Below, in pieces: positions 61,784 to 64,000 of a stretch of 64,000 nt of DNA (the stretch's first letter is position 1; the number at the start of each line of letters is the position of its first letter). The stretch lies in NCBI GenBank assembly GCA_023417065.1, contig JAEZGH010000163.1, positions 62,001 through 126,000 of the forward strand, in the 5' to 3' direction. The notes beneath the pieces are model-generated. The model was not told where the DNA came from. It saw nothing but the letters and a program-made list of their open reading frames with translations, and made no database searches. The translations under genes were made by a program, and so were the position numbers. Origin of the DNA: Bacteroidota bacterium. GTDB lineage: Bacteria; Bacteroidota; Bacteroidia; Cytophagales; Cyclobacteriaceae.

Positions 61784-64000
61784 ATGGAAGGAAATAAAGC
61801 GAAAAAGGCGGGGCTGAAGATTCTCAGGATCATGGGGTGGATTGTGCTGTCGGTAATCGCCTTGCTGCTTATTGTTATCGGCGCGGTTCAGATACCGTGG
61901 GTTCAGAACAAAATCAAACAGGAGGCAGTTGGATTTCTTCAGGATAAGATTGGTACGCCGGTATCCCTTGAACATTTCAGCCTGTCGTTTCCGAAGAAGA
62001 TCGTTATTGAAGGACTTTACCTGGAGGACCAGCAGCGCGATACGTTATTGTATGCAGGTCGTGTAGGCGTAGATACCGATCTCTGGGGGCTCATGGATAA
62101 TACCATTGAGCTGAACACGATCGAACTGGAGAACATTGTAGGCACCATCAAGAGGTCAGCGACAGATAGTGCATTTAATTTTGACTATATCATCGCTGCC
62201 TTCGATTCCGGGGAACCTACACCTGCCGACACATCTGCAACCCCCTGGACGTTCAGGTTGGGCGATGTTGAAATCGACGGTATCCGGTTGCACCTGAACG
62301 ACTCAGTTTCAGGTAATCAACTTGACCTTGCGCTTTCGAAATTTGATCTGAGTACTGATGTGTTCGACCTGGACGCGGGGGAGATCTTGTTTGATGAAAT
62401 TGCCGTGCAGGGACTTCGCACCAATCTTGTTCAGTTCAGGATGTCCGAGTCGCTTCCGGATTCAACGGAGATCGTGCCTGAGGATAGCACCGCAGTGGCG
62501 CTCAACATCGGTTTTCGCCGGCTTGCTCTTCGCGACATTCGCGCAGACTGGAACCAGAAAATATTGGGGCAGGTGCTCCGCCTGGATTTGCCTGAGGCAG
62601 TCGTGAAGGCCGACACGATTGACATAAAGAAACAGCAGATCAATCTGACCAGTATCGAGATCAGCGAACCATTTATTTCTTTTCAACAGTTTGAATCAGC
62701 CATGCCGGCACCTGAGCCAACACCTGTGACGTCGCCTCAGGAGAAAGCTAAGGATCAGGAACCCTGGAACATCACCCTTCAGACGTTTGATATTACCGGA
62801 GCAAGAATCCACTATTTCGATGAAAATGGGGTTCAACAGGGCGACGGAATTGATTTCGCCGACTTGATGTTTTCCAATTTCAACGTCGGGATTAGAAATG
62901 TGCTGTACAATGGTTCGGAAGCATACGCAGACGTAAGCCGCTTTTCCTTTCGCGAAAAAAGCGGGTTTGCCATTCGTTCTTTTGAAACAACGGTCGCCCT
63001 GCTGCGGGATTCAATGGCGGTCAAGGGATTTGCCCTTGAAACAACTAATAGCAGGATCCGAATGAATGCCTCTGCCACCTATCCGTCACTCACGGCAGCT
63101 ACAGAAGACTTAGGCTCGGTAAACGGTGTATTCCGGATAGCTTCGACTTCGATCTCACTTAAGGACGTTTTGTTTCTCGCTCCAACGCTTCTCGATAGCC
63201 TTCCGCTTACATTGCCACAAACAACTACCATTGGGGTAGACGCCCTTGCGCATGGAAGCGTGAAGAAGGTTTTTCTGGACCATCTTCAACTACATACGCT
63301 CGAAAGCACAAGTCTGTTTGCAAACGGAAGTATAACCAGTGTGATGGATTCAATAAACAGGCTTATTGATTTCAAGGTGGATCGGTTATACACGACGCGC
63401 TCAGATATTCGCACCGTGCTTGCGGATTCGCTTATCCCTGCTTCAATTGAAATTCCAAAATGGATAAGGGTCGACATGGCGTATCACGGAACACTTCAGA
63501 CGCCAAATGTTAAAGCAAATCTCGAGACTGATCTGGGTAGTGTTCAACTTGATGCAGAGGCGAACCTGGCTGCGAACATCAAGGAAAACTATCGCGGAGA
63601 GGTGCGCATTCTTGATTTTAACATGGGTGAACTGCTCAAACAACCGCAGCAGATGGGGAACCTCGACATGGTTGCGGCGGTTAACGGCAGAGGGCTGACC
63701 ATTGAGGAACTCGACGCATTGGTCAAGGTCCGCGTGAACAAATTTCAATACAACGGATATACTTACCGCGATTTTCGCATCGATGGCGCGATGAAGGAGT
63801 ACTTCTTTGAAGGCAAGGCTGGCCTCGCCGACGAGAACCTTAACTTCACCTTGACGGCTGACCTCGACTACAAGAATGACGTTCCGTCCTATGCACTTCT
63901 GCTGGATCTGAAAAATGCGGATTTTAATCAGCTCAAGTTTACTCCCAGACCGCTCCGCGCTCGTGGTAAGCTGGAGGTTGATTTGGCAACTGCTGATTTT
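61784..64000 (+). CDS. TamB/AsmA-like envelope biogenesis protein (3' partial)
   Basis: The frame starts at the ATG at 61784 and stays open for 739 codons to the last base of the window, so the protein is truncated only by the window end. A basic N-terminus and one membrane anchor (WIVLSVIALLLIVIGAVQIP) come first. The AsmA-like start WVQNKIKQEAVGFLQDKIG and VSLEHFSLSFPKKIVIEGLY follow. The long body of short amphipathic beta-strands (for example DIRADWNQKILGQVLRLDLP) is typical of the TamB/DUF490 and AsmA superfamily, proteins of over 1000 residues that bridge the periplasm and move lipids or assemble outer-membrane proteins. The C-terminal DUF490 domain, needed for a firm TamB call, is outside the window. 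Confidence 0.8.
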   Translation, partial: MEGNKAKKAGLKILRIMGWIVLSVIALLLIVIGAVQIPWVQNKIKQEAVGFLQDKIGTPVSLEHFSLSFPKKIVIEGLYLEDQQRDTLLYAGRVGVDTDLWGLMDNTIELNTIELENIVGTIKRSATDSAFNFDYIIAAFDSGEPTPADTSATPWTFRLGDVEIDGIRLHLNDSVSGNQLDLALSKFDLSTDVFDLDAGEILFDEIAVQGLRTNLVQFRMSESLPDSTEIVPEDSTAVALNIGFRRLALRDIRADWNQKILGQVLRLDLPEAVVKADTIDIKKQQINLTSIEISEPFISFQQFESAMPAPEPTPVTSPQEKAKDQEPWNITLQTFDITGARIHYFDENGVQQGDGIDFADLMFSNFNVGIRNVLYNGSEAYADVSRFSFREKSGFAIRSFETTVALLRDSMAVKGFALETTNSRIRMNASATYPSLTAATEDLGSVNGVFRIASTSISLKDVLFLAPTLLDSLPLTLPQTTTIGVDALAHGSVKKVFLDHLQLHTLESTSLFANGSITSVMDSINRLIDFKVDRLYTTRSDIRTVLADSLIPASIEIPKWIRVDMAYHGTLQTPNVKANLETDLGSVQLDAEANLAANIKENYRGEVRILDFNMGELLKQPQQMGNLDMVAAVNGRGLTIEELDALVKVRVNKFQYNGYTYRDFRIDGAMKEYFFEGKAGLADENLNFTLTADLDYKNDVPSYALLLDLKNADFNQLKFTPRPLRARGKLEVDLATADF

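Overview
This 64 kb window comes from a Bacteroidota chromosome, most likely of the order Cytophagales. The evidence is SusC/SusD pairs, a hybrid two-component regulator with a propeller sensor, GIN-domain and TIG-domain lipoproteins, an FtsI with a C-terminal PASTA domain, a MurE with the DNPR (meso-DAP) signature, and several promoters that match the Bacteroidota -7 consensus TAnnTTTG. No rRNA, tRNA, CRISPR array, phage or complete insertion sequence was seen. The first and last genes run off the window.

Housekeeping half (1-35,100). It opens with the end of a PhoR-like histidine kinase and an RluA-type pseudouridine synthase. The translation genes rplM-rpsI-rpsB and tsf follow, with a terminator between rpsB and tsf. 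Next come an aldehyde dehydrogenase, a GIN-domain lipoprotein, a MATE exporter, a small coiled-coil protein on the minus strand, a conserved unknown protein, a 50-residue lipoprotein and cmk. The sodium-pumping NADH:quinone reductase operon nqrABCDE has its own promoter and terminator but no nqrF. DUF502, mnmA, a TlpA-like lipoprotein and a CaiB-family CoA-transferase precede the division and cell wall cluster mraZ-rsmH-ftsL-ftsI-murE-mraY-murD-ftsW-murG-murC-ftsQ-ftsA-ftsZ. That cluster starts behind three 10-nt direct repeats that look like the MraZ operator, and it lacks murF, murB and ddl.

Accessory half (35,100-58,500). A small lipoprotein and a 1369-residue hybrid sensor/regulator come first. 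A 1.2 kb gene-poor stretch follows, in which a small Bacteroidota-family gene lies between imperfect direct repeats. Then come an FtsX/MacB-type permease and a previously overlooked 32-codon membrane peptide gene behind a consensus promoter. The polysaccharide utilization locus consists of GH31 (with PA14 insert), SusC, SusD and two surface glycan-binding lipoproteins, closed by a strong terminator. A 1 kb gap with two separate 11-nt tandem arrays leads to a lipoprotein GH3 beta-glucosidase. The set GH31 + SusCD + glycan-binding proteins + GH3 suggests uptake and trimming of alpha-xylosylated or alpha-glucosylated beta-glucan oligosaccharides, perhaps xyloglucan fragments. No endo-acting glucanase is in the window.

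End of window (58,500-64,000). It holds a NYN-nuclease/LOTUS-type protein, a Tat-exported sugar isomerase/epimerase-like TIM barrel, an AI-2E-family membrane protein on the minus strand, and the first 739 codons of a TamB/AsmA-like envelope protein that stays open to the last base.
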